From an uncultured Oscillospiraceae bacterium (GTDB taxonomy: Bacteria; Bacillota; Clostridia; Oscillospirales; Oscillospiraceae), in the NCBI GenBank assembly GCA_947589545.1, contig CANQBA010000006.1, positions 1 to 64,000 on the forward strand: a stretch of 64,000 nt of DNA, given 5' to 3'. Both the position numbers and the translations under genes were made by a program. Shown here in pieces: positions 37,195-46,571 of this stretch (its first letter is position 1; each line of letters starts with the position of its first letter). The notes beneath the pieces were generated by a model. That model saw only the letters and a list, made by a program, of their open reading frames with translations, searched no databases and had not been told where the DNA came from.

Positions 37195-37446
37195 CTACCA
37201 TTCCCCCATGGGACAATGTATATCCCTCTTCGCCGCGCGGATCTCCACAAAGCACCCGCACTGCATACAGGTGGCGTTGTTGAGATAGGGACAGCTGCGG
37301 CACCGCTCCAGCCGCGCCTCAAATTCCGCATCCGCCGTCCTGACGTCCTCCGGCAGCTCGGCCCGGTAGGCTTTGACGCTCTCGTAAAGCTCCTGTCCCT
37401 CCGCCAGCTCCCGCAGAAGGCACCGGCGGCACCGCGTATCACTCAC
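37195..37446 (-). CDS. DUF6171-like small cysteine-rich protein
   Basis: About 83 residues with eight cysteines arranged as CRRC near the N-terminus, CRSC...CMQCGC in the middle and HC near the end ([10 protein letters not shown]), which looks like a zinc-ribbon or metal-binding protein. This pattern and [10 protein letters not shown]...[15 protein letters not shown] fit the DUF6171 family of unknown function. GTG 37446 is chosen because it overlaps the GH51 stop by 8 nt (coupled translation) and the cysteine motif begins right after; the start is uncertain. Its placement inside a sugar operon is unexplained. Confidence 0.65.
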   Translation of the reverse strand: MSDTRCRRCLLRELAEGQELYESVKAYRAELPEDVRTADAEFEARLERCRSCPYLNNATCMQCGCFVEIRAAKRDIHCPMGEW

Positions 37447-38923
37447 GGGCGATCTCAAAGGCGGCCACACTGCAGGCGGGCAGGGTGGCGGTGAAGCGCC
37501 TGTCCTCCACCCGGATACCGGTCATGGTCACGGGCTTCACGGCGTCCGGCTTATCGAAGGTGTTGTGCGCGGCGGGCCTGCCCGTGAGAAGCGTGCCCGT
37601 GACGGCGGACTTGGCGGAGATAACGTCGGACAGCACCTCCAGAGGCGCCTCCTCCGTGTCGCTGAGGTTCGCCGCCGTCAGCAGGAGCTTCCCGTCCGCG
37701 CCCTCGCTGGCGGAGACGTGCAGATTGGGGACGCTCCAGTCGCCGCAGGTCAGAAGGCTGGTCTCGGCGTACGTCTCGATCTCCCTGGCCCCCTGGTGGC
37801 CCTTGTACATGTCAAATACGTGGTAGGTGGGCGTCAGGAGCATTTTCGGCCCCTCCGTCAGCACCATGGCTTGAAGGACGTTCACCGTCTGGGCGATGTT
37901 GGCCATCACCACCGTGTCGCAGTGGTTGTTGAAGATATTCAGGCTCACCGCCGCCACCAGGGCGTCCCGCATGGTGTTCTGCTGGTAGAGGAAGCCCGGA
38001 TTCGTCCCCGGCTCCACGTCGAACCAGGTGCCCCACTCGTCCACCACCAGGCCCAGCTTCTTTTTGGGGCTGGCCTTGCGGAGGATGCGCCCGTGCTCGG
38101 CGACAAGCTCCTTCATGCGCAGGGCCTTCCGGAGGGTGGCGAAATACTCCTCCCGGGAAAACTCCGTGGCCGCCCCCTTGTGCTCCCACTCGTCGCCAGG
38201 GACGGTGTAGTAGTGGAGGCTCACCGCGTCGATCTGCCGCCCCGCGATCTCCGCCACCTTCCGGGTCCACTCGTAGTCGTCCACGTTGGCCCCGGAGGCG
38301 ATCTTGAAGAGCTTATGCTCCTTGTCGTAGGCGCGCAGATAAGTGGAGTACTGCCGCGCCAGATCCGCGTACCGCTCGGGGCGCATGTTGCCGCCGCAGC
38401 CCCAGGCCTCGTTGCCGATGCCCCAGTATTTTACGTTAAAGGGCTCCTCCCGGCCGTTGGCGCGGCGCAGGTCGGCCATGGGGGATTTGCCCGGCATGTT
38501 GCAATATTCCACCCAGTCGGAAAACTCCTGGACGGTGCCGCTGCCCACGTTGCCGGAGAAATACGCCTCACACCCCAGCTGGCGGCACAGCTCCATGAAC
38601 TCATGGGTGCCGAAGCGGTTGTCCTCGGTGACGCCGCCCCAGTTGGTGTTGACGATGGTCTTGCGCTCCGATACCGGCCCCACGCCGTCCCGCCAGTGGT
38701 AGGTGTCGGCAAAGCACCCGCCGGGCCAGCGCAGGACGGGGATATTCAGCTTTTTCAGGGCGCTCACCACGTCCCGCCGGAGGCCGTTTTCGTTGGGGAT
38801 GGGGCTGTCCGGCCCCACCCACAGGCCCTCGTAGATGCACCGGCCCAGGTGCTCGGAAAAATGGCCGTAGATGTTGCGGTTGATGGTTCCGGCGGAACGG
38901 TTGGGATTTAAGATGATTCGCAT
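37439..38923 (-). CDS. abfA: GH51 alpha-L-arabinofuranosidase
   Basis: 494 residues, no signal peptide. It removes terminal alpha-L-arabinofuranose from arabino-oligosaccharides. Acid/base Glu172 lies in [11 protein letters not shown] and nucleophile Glu296 in [11 protein letters not shown]. The start [20 protein letters not shown] is typical. AGGAGA precedes ATG 38923. Arabinan decorates RG-I, so the enzyme fits the locus. It follows the GH112 phosphorylase by 17 nt. Confidence 0.94.
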   Translation of the reverse strand: MRIILNPNRSAGTINRNIYGHFSEHLGRCIYEGLWVGPDSPIPNENGLRRDVVSALKKLNIPVLRWPGGCFADTYHWRDGVGPVSERKTIVNTNWGGVTEDNRFGTHEFMELCRQLGCEAYFSGNVGSGTVQEFSDWVEYCNMPGKSPMADLRRANGREEPFNVKYWGIGNEAWGCGGNMRPERYADLARQYSTYLRAYDKEHKLFKIASGANVDDYEWTRKVAEIAGRQIDAVSLHYYTVPGDEWEHKGAATEFSREEYFATLRKALRMKELVAEHGRILRKASPKKKLGLVVDEWGTWFDVEPGTNPGFLYQQNTMRDALVAAVSLNIFNNHCDTVVMANIAQTVNVLQAMVLTEGPKMLLTPTYHVFDMYKGHQGAREIETYAETSLLTCGDWSVPNLHVSASEGADGKLLLTAANLSDTEEAPLEVLSDVISAKSAVTGTLLTGRPAAHNTFDKPDAVKPVTMTGIRVEDRRFTATLPACSVAAFEIARE

Positions 38924-38940
38924 ACGGTGTACTGTCTCCT

Positions 38941-41088
38941 TCAGTTATTCTCTATAGCGATGCCGTAGGGCTCCAGACGGACGGCGCGCTCGCCGTTTTC
39001 GGTGGCGACGGCGGCCGTCAGGGGCCGGTCGGAATCGTTGATGACCACAAATTTCCCGGCGGCGGGGAACCAGGCGCACTCGGCCCGGGGGGAATCGGTG
39101 AGCCAGTTCTGCCGAAGGCCCCGGCCGGAGGCCCAGAGCATCAGATTGAGGAGCATCCTGGTGTTCTCCGCCGTCACCTGGAAGCTGCTGAGATAGACCC
39201 CGCAGCCCTTCCCCAGGGGGTGGGCGGTGATGGTGGGCAGGCCGTTTTCGGCGGCCAGCACCCGGGTGTCCGGATCGGTGAGGTAGAGGTGCTCCAGTCC
39301 CTTCACCCCCGCGCCCTCGGGCAGGAGGCCGGGAACCGTCTCCACGTCAAAGGTATACCGCCCGTGACAGACCCGCGCGCCGGTGTCCAGGTCGATGCCC
39401 AGCACGCTGCGGAGCTTGAAGGTGCCCCAGCCGCCGGGGGCCGCCGAGGGCTCGCCCACGCCCAGGAAGACGCCGCCCTCCGCCACCCATTTGGTGACGG
39501 CGGACACCAGCGCCGGGTCGTTCCAGACCTCCCCGCCGCTCCAGGCGGTGCCGGCGCGGCCGGCGTTGATGAGCACGTCCGTGCCCTCCAGCGCGCCGGA
39601 GGCCGCGTCCTCAAAGCTTAAGAATTTCACCTCCACCGGCAGGCCCGACAGGGCCTCGTCGATGTGGATCAGGTCGTGCATGTACGTCTCGTGGAAGTGG
39701 CCCGACAGCGTCCAGGGCCGCAGAGCGCCCCAGGCATGCACCACCGCCACCCGGAGGGGCAGGGATGCCGGCGCGCCGCTCTCGTGGAGCGCCCGGATGG
39801 CACGGAACTCGTCGGCCACCTCCGCGATGTAATCCACAAAATCCGGAAACCCCTCCAAAAGGTGTATGTACCCGCCCAGGCCGATGCGGTCGATCTTGGC
39901 CCGCAGAAGCGCCCGGCGCACGTTGACCCAGTACTGCCGGGCGTCCCGGGTGGGGTCGCCGCCCTCCATGAAGGTGGGCGCGCCGCCCAGGCCCACCGGG
40001 AACAGATAGGGGTGGAGCCGCAGCTCGTGGGTGCCCGCCGGGACGCCGGCGCACAGCCGCGCCTCGTAGCCGGAGAACACGCACTTGATGATGCCGTCAA
40101 AGCCGAACTCGGTGAAGTGGGGCCCGTAGGGCTCCACGCCCACCCAGCTGTCGTCGTAGAAGACATAGGCCTTCTTGCCGTAGCTGTGCACCAGCTCCAC
40201 CAGCCTCCGGCCGAAGGAGGCCACGAACCGCTGGGTGAATTCCATGTAGTCCCGCTTGTGGGGCGTGGGCGGCATGTGGGTCACCTGCAGGTCGCCCCGG
40301 TTGATGAAGTCCTCGGCGGTGAGGGCGTAGCCGTATTCCTTTTCAAAATCCTCCAGGGCCTTCTCGCTGACGGTGAAATCGTAGCTGCCCCAATCGGTGA
40401 ACAGCGTCCTGCACCGCTCCTGACTGCCCCAGATCCAGACGAAGTTGTAAAACATGCTGGTGAACCGCACCACCGTGGTGGCCGGGTGCTCCCGGCACCA
40501 CCTGTCCAGATAGCTGTAGAGATACTCCTGGGCCACGGGGAGACGGGGGTCGATGGGCATCAGATGCTCGCTCTGCCAGGCGTTGGTCACATGGTTGTAC
40601 ATGTTGATCTCCTCCCACAGCCGGTACGCCAGGAAGCTGACGGTGTAGGCGTGGTAGGGCGCCGGGGCGGGCAGGATCACATTGCCGTTTTCATAGCTCC
40701 ACCCCTCCCAGGGCACCTGGATCCCGGCGGTCCTGTCCCACACCTGCCAGTGCCGCAGGGAGGCGTCTGAGTCATTGACCTTGAATTGCTGGTCAAAGAA
40801 TCCGGCCATCAGCCGGACGGTCAGCGGCCCCTCCCCGGCAAGCTCCGGCTCCGTGGACAGGAACGTCTGCTGAAGGCACTCCGGGTGCTCCCTTCCGAAG
40901 GCGTTGTGCTCGCGGATGATGCAGATGGTGGAGTAGACGCCGTACCCCGCGTCAAGGATCTCGTCGGACAGCTTGGTGCCGTCGCTGTCGCGCACCACGT
41001 CCGCCCCCCATCGCTGGGCCAGCTTCAGGGTCAACTTCTCGTACCCCGCCTCTCCCGGCATGGTGAATCCGCCTTTTGTGTGCTCCAT
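38941..41088 (-). CDS. GH112 phosphorylase, probably D-galactosyl-1,4-L-rhamnose phosphorylase
   Basis: 715 residues. Family GH112 contains galacto-N-biose/lacto-N-biose phosphorylases and the D-galactosyl-beta-1,4-L-rhamnose phosphorylases. The N-terminal [20 protein letters not shown], the barrel segments [38 protein letters not shown] and [20 protein letters not shown] identify the family. A C-terminal amidotransferase-like domain follows. Substrate preference is inferred from context: rhaM, rhaB, rhaA and RG-I enzymes surround it. Phosphorolysis would give galactose-1-phosphate and rhamnose, saving ATP. ATG 41088 has GGAGGGAG 9 nt upstream. Palindromes precede the gene. Confidence 0.9.
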   Translation of the reverse strand: MEHTKGGFTMPGEAGYEKLTLKLAQRWGADVVRDSDGTKLSDEILDAGYGVYSTICIIREHNAFGREHPECLQQTFLSTEPELAGEGPLTVRLMAGFFDQQFKVNDSDASLRHWQVWDRTAGIQVPWEGWSYENGNVILPAPAPYHAYTVSFLAYRLWEEINMYNHVTNAWQSEHLMPIDPRLPVAQEYLYSYLDRWCREHPATTVVRFTSMFYNFVWIWGSQERCRTLFTDWGSYDFTVSEKALEDFEKEYGYALTAEDFINRGDLQVTHMPPTPHKRDYMEFTQRFVASFGRRLVELVHSYGKKAYVFYDDSWVGVEPYGPHFTEFGFDGIIKCVFSGYEARLCAGVPAGTHELRLHPYLFPVGLGGAPTFMEGGDPTRDARQYWVNVRRALLRAKIDRIGLGGYIHLLEGFPDFVDYIAEVADEFRAIRALHESGAPASLPLRVAVVHAWGALRPWTLSGHFHETYMHDLIHIDEALSGLPVEVKFLSFEDAASGALEGTDVLINAGRAGTAWSGGEVWNDPALVSAVTKWVAEGGVFLGVGEPSAAPGGWGTFKLRSVLGIDLDTGARVCHGRYTFDVETVPGLLPEGAGVKGLEHLYLTDPDTRVLAAENGLPTITAHPLGKGCGVYLSSFQVTAENTRMLLNLMLWASGRGLRQNWLTDSPRAECAWFPAAGKFVVINDSDRPLTAAVATENGERAVRLEPYGIAIENN

Positions 41089-41110
41089 AGTGAACGCTCC
41101 CTCCGCATGC

Positions 41111-41180
41111 AATATAGCAAAAATAATTTAAATTATTTTAAAATAATGCTTGACAAGTACTTCGCGATGTGGTATACTCC
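41111..41180. promoter_or_regulatory. AT-rich control region with two overlapping palindromes and promoter signals on both strands
   Basis: Perfect palindromes of 18 bp (41121-41138, AAATAATTTAAATTATTT) and 16 bp (41132-41147) overlap. On the minus strand an extended -10 (TGCTATATT) lies at about plus 41112-41120, suitable for the GH112 operon. On the plus strand TTGACA (41152-41157) and TATACT (41175-41180) with 17-nt spacing point into the 3' end of the CE12 gene. The region stands out sharply in a GC-rich background. Confidence 0.6.
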
Positions 41181-41181
41181 T

Positions 41182-42510
41182 TCATGTCACCGGCCAGGGC
41201 ATGTCGGGGATGAGCCCGTAATCCACAAGCTTTTTTGTCTCCCCGGGCGATGAGTTGCCGTGGCGCTTCTCCGGCTCCGCCGGCGCCGTCAGGGGCGTCA
41301 GCGGCCCGCGGACGGGCCAGGCGGGGACGTCAAAGGCCGGGATCAGGCCCGCCTCCCGGAGCGCTCCGGCCACGAAGCCCGCCATCTTATGGGCGCCGAA
41401 GTCGTTGGGGTGGGCGTAGTCGCCGGGGTGATACCACTGCTTCGCACCGTCCATACCGGCTTTTTTCACCGCGTCCACGCTCTTGCCATGGAGATCCAGC
41501 ACGGGAACAGCTTCACTTTGCCCGATCCGCTCCATTGCCAGGGCGTAGGCGGCCAAAAGGTCGTTATACTCCGTCTCGCTTTTCCAGGTGTTCCGGGCCA
41601 GGGAGGTGACCAGCACAGGCCGGACGCCCCTGGCGCGCAGCTCCCGGATATACCGCAGAAGGTTGTCCGTGTAGCCCGTTTCGGCGGCCAGGTGGGCGCG
41701 CTTTTGGTCGTTGTGGCCGAATTGGATCAGCGCCAGGTCGCCCTCCCGGATCTGGGGGAGCATCACGTCGTAGTGGCCCCGCTCCCGGAAGGTCTCAGTG
41801 GACAGCCCGGAGTGGGCGTGGTTGGAGACGGCAAAGGCTGTGCCCGTGTAGAGGGACAGCATCTGGCCCCAGCCGCAGTAGGCGGCGCCGGGGGCGTAGG
41901 GCGTCTCGGCGGGCTGATCGGTGACGGTGGAATCGCCCATGATGAAGATACAAGGCCCCTCAAAGGCGGAAATTTGGAGGGCCCGGAGTCCCGCGCCCAA
42001 AACGGTCAGATCGACGCTGACGTCCTCGGCGCGGCCCAGGTCGCCCACGGCCGCGTCCCCGCCGCCTACGGCGATGATGGGGGACACGTCGCACAGCACC
42101 TCCACCGTCCGGCTCTCCCCGGCCTCCAGCGCGCCCCGCCACACCAGGCGGCGGCGGGAGACGAAGACCAGCGCCTCCTCCGTGCCCGTCTGGGAGGAGA
42201 GGGTCACAGTCAGCCGGAACCGCCCCGGGCCGGTGTCGGCCTTGAACCAGAGGGGCAGGGCACGGCCCTGCAGATCCTCCGCCAGGGCGTCCGGCCCCGG
42301 CACGGCGTACACCGCGCCGTCCGCCCTATGGAGGGCGGTGAGCCTGGCGTTTTTGTACCACCAAGCGGGGGCAAAGCCGCTGTTGATCTCCGGAATCAGC
42401 AGGGCCGGGAAGGCGCTAAGCTCCCGATCCAGCACGAAGCCGAAGCCGCCGGGGGCGTAGCTTTTCAGGTCATTTCCGCCAAATTCCACGGAAAAAGGCA
42501 CGTTTACCAT
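41182..42510 (-). CDS. CE12-type SGNH rhamnogalacturonan acetylesterase
   Basis: 442 residues, no signal peptide. A beta-sandwich N-terminal half (about 1-185) precedes the SGNH hydrolase. The nucleophile Ser is in IFIMGDSTVTDQ, the Gly/Asn blocks are SNHAHSGLST and QFGHNDQKRA, and the catalytic Asp-His is in DYAHPNDFGAHKMA. CE12 members (RhgT/YesT/YesY) remove acetyl groups from galacturonate in RG-I. GAGGTG precedes ATG 42510. It is a second CE12 domain besides the one fused to PL11, perhaps for a different acetyl position. Confidence 0.88.
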   Translation of the reverse strand: MVNVPFSVEFGGNDLKSYAPGGFGFVLDRELSAFPALLIPEINSGFAPAWWYKNARLTALHRADGAVYAVPGPDALAEDLQGRALPLWFKADTGPGRFRLTVTLSSQTGTEEALVFVSRRRLVWRGALEAGESRTVEVLCDVSPIIAVGGGDAAVGDLGRAEDVSVDLTVLGAGLRALQISAFEGPCIFIMGDSTVTDQPAETPYAPGAAYCGWGQMLSLYTGTAFAVSNHAHSGLSTETFRERGHYDVMLPQIREGDLALIQFGHNDQKRAHLAAETGYTDNLLRYIRELRARGVRPVLVTSLARNTWKSETEYNDLLAAYALAMERIGQSEAVPVLDLHGKSVDAVKKAGMDGAKQWYHPGDYAHPNDFGAHKMAGFVAGALREAGLIPAFDVPAWPVRGPLTPLTAPAEPEKRHGNSSPGETKKLVDYGLIPDMPWPVT

Positions 42511-42558
42511 GACTTTTCACCTCTATCCAGGCTCTTTGCAAAAGGGACGGGGGGCGCT

Positions 42559-43371
42559 CTAAAAGCTCACCAGCTGTCCTCCGGGGATCTCTGTTTTCAC
42601 CCCGTCCACCTCCAGCCAGACGCTTTGGGCGTTGGGGTTATAGACCCTGTCCCCGGCGGCGGTGAAGCGGAGGCGTTTGGCGTCCTCCAGGTAGTCCACG
42701 ATCTCAATGTTGGTGGCGTACCAGATGTCGTCCTTGCCCTCCATCATGGCGCAGAAGCTCTCCATCACGTCCCAGTTGCCGTAGGTGGTGAACTCGTAGC
42801 TGTGGCCCCAGACGTACATCATGTAGAGATACTGGGTCTTGTGCATGTCGATAAACTGCCGGCCCAGCTCCAGAAGCTTCCCGTTGTGGTGGCAGGTGCC
42901 CTTCCACTCCATAAAGTCCGTTGGCATCCCGAAGCCGCCGGTGGTGGGCACCACCCGGGCGTATTTGATGCCCAGGGCGGGCAGGAGGGCCATGATCTCC
43001 CTGGAGTAGGAGCCGTTGGGATAGGCCAGGCCCCGCACGGGCGCGCCTACGATGTCCTCCAGCTCCATCCGATCCTGCATCACCTGTCTTACCACCTGCT
43101 CCGGGGGGCACCGCTCGATGGTGGGGTGGGTGTAGGTGTGGCAGGCGATCTCGTGGCCGGCGTAGAGGGCGGCGTACTCCGCTGTGGGGATCCGCTCCGG
43201 GTCGAAAAACCGGCCGGAATTCAGGTTGAAGGTGCCCTTGATGCCGTGGGCGTTGAAGATCTCCACAAGTCTCCGGTCCTCTAAGCGCCCGTCGTCATAG
43301 CTCATGGTCAGAACCTTGTGCTTCCCCCCGGGGAAGCAGGTGTAGATGGTGCGAAGCGCGGGATTCAGCAT
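42559..43371 (-). CDS. Cytoplasmic polysaccharide deacetylase-like protein
   Basis: 270 residues without signal or membrane segment. The NodB-fold motifs are modified: LTMSYDDGRLEDRRL in place of TFDDGP, CHTYTHPTIER (HxxxH metal site) and GLAYPNGSYSREI. Long central segments (THHKTQYLYMMYVWGHSYEF-like region, residues about 175-200) differ from peptidoglycan deacetylases. It is embedded in the RG-I operon between two CE12 genes, so an esterase or deacetylase acting on imported oligosaccharides is plausible. AGGGGGT precedes ATG 43371. Direct activity is not proven by sequence. Confidence 0.75.
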   Translation of the reverse strand: MLNPALRTIYTCFPGGKHKVLTMSYDDGRLEDRRLVEIFNAHGIKGTFNLNSGRFFDPERIPTAEYAALYAGHEIACHTYTHPTIERCPPEQVVRQVMQDRMELEDIVGAPVRGLAYPNGSYSREIMALLPALGIKYARVVPTTGGFGMPTDFMEWKGTCHHNGKLLELGRQFIDMHKTQYLYMMYVWGHSYEFTTYGNWDVMESFCAMMEGKDDIWYATNIEIVDYLEDAKRLRFTAAGDRVYNPNAQSVWLEVDGVKTEIPGGQLVSF

Positions 43372-43417
43372 ATCCGTACCCCCTGTAATGATAGTTTCAG
43401 AAAGCTTTTTGTAAATT

Positions 43418-46400
43418 TCAGCCGCCGAAGGCCGCCCGCAGGAGCTCCAGGCGGGGATCCCGGTTGGCCTTCAGGAGATTGACGAAGATGGCGTCCACAT
43501 GGGCCGCGCCGGCGGGGGTCAGATGCACCCCGTCGGGCTCGAAAAACTCCGCCGTGCGCCGCGCGCCCAGCTTCTCCAGGCTCAGGCGGCTGGCCTTGCG
43601 CATATCCAGCACCGGCACGTCCAGCCGCTCCGCCGTTTTCAGCATAGCGGTGGAATATTGGTTCAGCTCCGCCAGACACGCCTGGAGCCCCAGGTCGGTG
43701 ATGGGCGTCACCAGCACCGGCGCGGCGCCGCGGTCCCGGGCCGCGCGGATGAATTTTTCCAGGTTGGCGGCGTACTCCTCCAGGGTGGTGTACCGCTCCG
43801 GGTGGGAGGGGTCGCAGTCGTTGTGGCCGAACTGGACGATCAGGTAGTCGCCCAGGGTGATATGCTTTTCGATGTCCTCCAGCCGCCCCTCGGCTATAAA
43901 CTGCCGGGTGCTCCGGCCGCCCATGGCGCAGTTGTCGATGACGATCTCCGGCAGGGTGTATTGCCGCTCCTGGCCGAAGGGGCAGTCGGGGCGGCGGGCC
44001 TCCAGGGCCAGCTTCCCGCCCACGGCGGCGCGGCACAGGGTCTGGCCCCAGCCGGCAAGGCCGCCGTCCTCCGGGGTATAGCTCTGCATGGTGGAGTCCC
44101 CGGCCAGGTACACGGTGGGCCTAACCTGCATCCCCCGCAGTACGTCCTTAAAGGCCATATCCGAGGCGTAGTAGAAGCTGGGATAGACCGGCTGGTTGTA
44201 GCAGTTGTTCTGCCAGGCCACGCCGCAGCGGTACTGGGGGTCGTGCATCAGGGTGAACAGCTTGTGGGGCGCGTCGTCGGTGTTGGTGTAGATGCGGATG
44301 GCGGTGTTGTCCTTGTGGCGCAGCAAAATTTCCTCCCGCCAGTCGCCGAAGATGTCCGCCACCAGGCAGGGCGTAGCCTTGGTGTAGTGGTTGGTGCCGG
44401 TGCCCTCCGGCTCCAGCAGGATGCCCCGGCGGGGATCCACCACCCGGCCGATGGCCTCCCCCTTGGCCCCCTGGCCCAGGTAATCCGGGCCGTCGGTGAG
44501 TTGGGTGGTCATGTCCCCGGCCCAGAAGATGCGCATGTTGGTGCTGGGGGCGGGGATGTCCAGCTTGTTGCCCTTGCAGTCAAAGACATCGTTGACCCAC
44601 ACCTGCAGGCCCCGGACGCCGTCGGCGATATCGCCGATCATGCACCGGCCCAGGTCGCCCTCGTAATACTGGCCGAAATAGACCCTGCCCGTCTCCGCGT
44701 CCCGCAGGGCGTAGCCGTAGGGGGCATTTTTGCCCTCCTCGTAGACGTTGAAGATCTCCTTCCCCGGCCTGTCCGGGTCGATGTCCGCCACGTGCATAGC
44801 GTCGCCGTGGCCCAGCTTGGCGTCCCGGCCGTCGGGCAGCTTGCCCCGGGCGGAGTAGAGGAGTGTCCCGTCGTGGTCGATGACCGCCGCGCCGTAGATC
44901 AGCTCCATGTACCCGTCCCCGTCGATGTCGGCGGTGGAAACGGAGTGGTTGCCCTGTCCGGCCAGGCCCCCCATAGTGGGGGAGCTGCCGGCGCGCTGGG
45001 TGGTGGTGTAGTCAAAGGGGTTGGCCATGGGCATGAAGCCGGAATCGGCGGCCCAGACCTTGTGGAATTTGTTTTCAAAGAAATCGTAGGCGGCCACGTA
45101 GGCCCGGGTGTAGTAACCCCGGCACATTAAGAGGTACGGCCGCCGGCCGTCCAGATACCCCACGCCGGCCAGGAACCTGTCCACCCGGTTGCAGGGCTCG
45201 ATCCGCGTCCAGGCGTAGTCGCCCCACATCAGACCGTCGTCCCCCCGGGCAGGCTCGTAGTGGATGGTGTCCAACTCACGGCCCGTGCCGTCGAACATGG
45301 TGAGATACTCAGGCCCCTCGTAGATGAAGCCCTCAAATTCGGAGAGCTTATTGTGGGGATCCCGGGCGGGGGCCCACTCGTCGATGAAGAAGTCCGCCAG
45401 GGCCCGGGCCTCCTCCCGTTTTAAGGGGTAGGGGTAGCGCCGGGGGATCCCCAGGCACTCCTCCACGGTTCGGGGCCAGTGGCCGGCCAGCACCTCCGGG
45501 TGCCGGGGCCAGGCCTCGAACATCTCCGCCACGTGGCGGCGGTAATCCTCGGCGGAGCAGACGTAATTGTCCTCATGGGACCAGCCGGCGTCGATATCCT
45601 CCGGGGGCATGGTGACGTAGTCCCGGCTCTTGACGCTCCCGTCCGGGGCGTAGCGGGTCATGACGGTGCCCGGCGCGGTCTTGACGGCCATCTCGGCCCT
45701 GCCGTCGCCGTTGAAATCGTACACCATGAACTGGGTGTAGTGGTTCCCGGCCCGGATGTTGGGCCCCATATCCAGCCGCCAGAGGCGCGTGCCGTCCAGG
45801 CGGAAGCAGTCCAGGATGCAGTGGCCGGTGTAGCCCCGGTGGCTCACGTCGTGGGCGTTGGAGGGGCTCCATTTCAGGACGAATTCGTACTCCCCGTCCC
45901 CGTCCATGTCCCCTACGCTCATATCCGAGCAGTGGTAGGTAAATGCCTGTCCCGCCGGGGTGACGCCGCCCTCCGGGATGGAGAGGGGGATGTCGATGTA
46001 ATTTTGCGTCCAGGGCTTCACCCCCTTACAGGGGGGCTCCTCCACGCCGGCGCAGAGGGCGGCCACGGCGTAGGTGTCCTCCGCCGTGCCCCGCTCGTCC
46101 CGAAAGCTTGTGCGGTCGGTGACCACGGCCAGCTTTTCCCCGTTTTTATAGACGGCGAAATCGGCCCCGGCCAGGCCCGTCTCCGTCCAGCCGTTGACCT
46201 CGCTTCGCAAAAACCGCCAGCTCAGGAACACGCCGGCCCCGGTGGCCACGGCGATGAGGCCCCGGCCCAGCTCCTCCAGCTGGGGGCGGGAGAGCCTGCC
46301 CACGGCGGAACGGACGCTCCCGCTTTGGGCCAGGACCGCCCCGTCCAGGCTCCTGGCCTCCACCGACAGGTAGTAGGGGATGTCCGTGGAGCGCTGAAAG

Positions 46401-46561
46401 ACGAAGCTGGTGCCCCGCACGGGGGGCAGGGGCTTCATGATGTGGGCCGGGGTGTCCCGGTCCGACCAGGAGACAATGTAATAATCCGCGCCCTCCACGG
46501 CGTTCCAGGTGAGGGTGACGCTCCGGGCGGTGAGGTTGGAAAGGCGAAGGTTCATATCCAT
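43418..46561 (-). CDS. PL11 rhamnogalacturonan lyase fused to a CE12 acetylesterase
   Basis: 1047 residues, no signal peptide. Two fibronectin-like beta domains (LRLSNLTARSVTLTWNAVEG at the start) precede the PL11 beta-propeller. That domain spans about residues 150-790, with CSDMSVGDMDGDGEYEFVLKW, VYDFNGDGRAEMAVKTAPG and further DxDGDG calcium loops. From about 815 a complete SGNH domain follows: VYLAGDSTMQSYT, NCAMGGRSTRQF, VQFGHNDCDPSH and DGVHLTPAGAAHVD. The lyase cuts rhamnose-galacturonate links by beta-elimination; the esterase removes acetyls. ATG 46561 (reads MDMNLRLS) is chosen over GTG 46570 because AAGGTGG lies 5 nt before it. Confidence 0.9.
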   Translation of the reverse strand: MDMNLRLSNLTARSVTLTWNAVEGADYYIVSWSDRDTPAHIMKPLPPVRGTSFVFQRSTDIPYYLSVEARSLDGAVLAQSGSVRSAVGRLSRPQLEELGRGLIAVATGAGVFLSWRFLRSEVNGWTETGLAGADFAVYKNGEKLAVVTDRTSFRDERGTAEDTYAVAALCAGVEEPPCKGVKPWTQNYIDIPLSIPEGGVTPAGQAFTYHCSDMSVGDMDGDGEYEFVLKWSPSNAHDVSHRGYTGHCILDCFRLDGTRLWRLDMGPNIRAGNHYTQFMVYDFNGDGRAEMAVKTAPGTVMTRYAPDGSVKSRDYVTMPPEDIDAGWSHEDNYVCSAEDYRRHVAEMFEAWPRHPEVLAGHWPRTVEECLGIPRRYPYPLKREEARALADFFIDEWAPARDPHNKLSEFEGFIYEGPEYLTMFDGTGRELDTIHYEPARGDDGLMWGDYAWTRIEPCNRVDRFLAGVGYLDGRRPYLLMCRGYYTRAYVAAYDFFENKFHKVWAADSGFMPMANPFDYTTTQRAGSSPTMGGLAGQGNHSVSTADIDGDGYMELIYGAAVIDHDGTLLYSARGKLPDGRDAKLGHGDAMHVADIDPDRPGKEIFNVYEEGKNAPYGYALRDAETGRVYFGQYYEGDLGRCMIGDIADGVRGLQVWVNDVFDCKGNKLDIPAPSTNMRIFWAGDMTTQLTDGPDYLGQGAKGEAIGRVVDPRRGILLEPEGTGTNHYTKATPCLVADIFGDWREEILLRHKDNTAIRIYTNTDDAPHKLFTLMHDPQYRCGVAWQNNCYNQPVYPSFYYASDMAFKDVLRGMQVRPTVYLAGDSTMQSYTPEDGGLAGWGQTLCRAAVGGKLALEARRPDCPFGQERQYTLPEIVIDNCAMGGRSTRQFIAEGRLEDIEKHITLGDYLIVQFGHNDCDPSHPERYTTLEEYAANLEKFIRAARDRGAAPVLVTPITDLGLQACLAELNQYSTAMLKTAERLDVPVLDMRKASRLSLEKLGARRTAEFFEPDGVHLTPAGAAHVDAIFVNLLKANRDPRLELLRAAFGG

Positions 46562-46571
46562 AGTGACCACC

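Noticed and set aside
41260..43284. Plus-strand gene driven by the promoter at 41152-41180
   Set aside because: The open frame lies opposite the CE12 and deacetylase-like genes, shows no domain and lacks a ribosome-binding site. Only an antisense transcript remains plausible.
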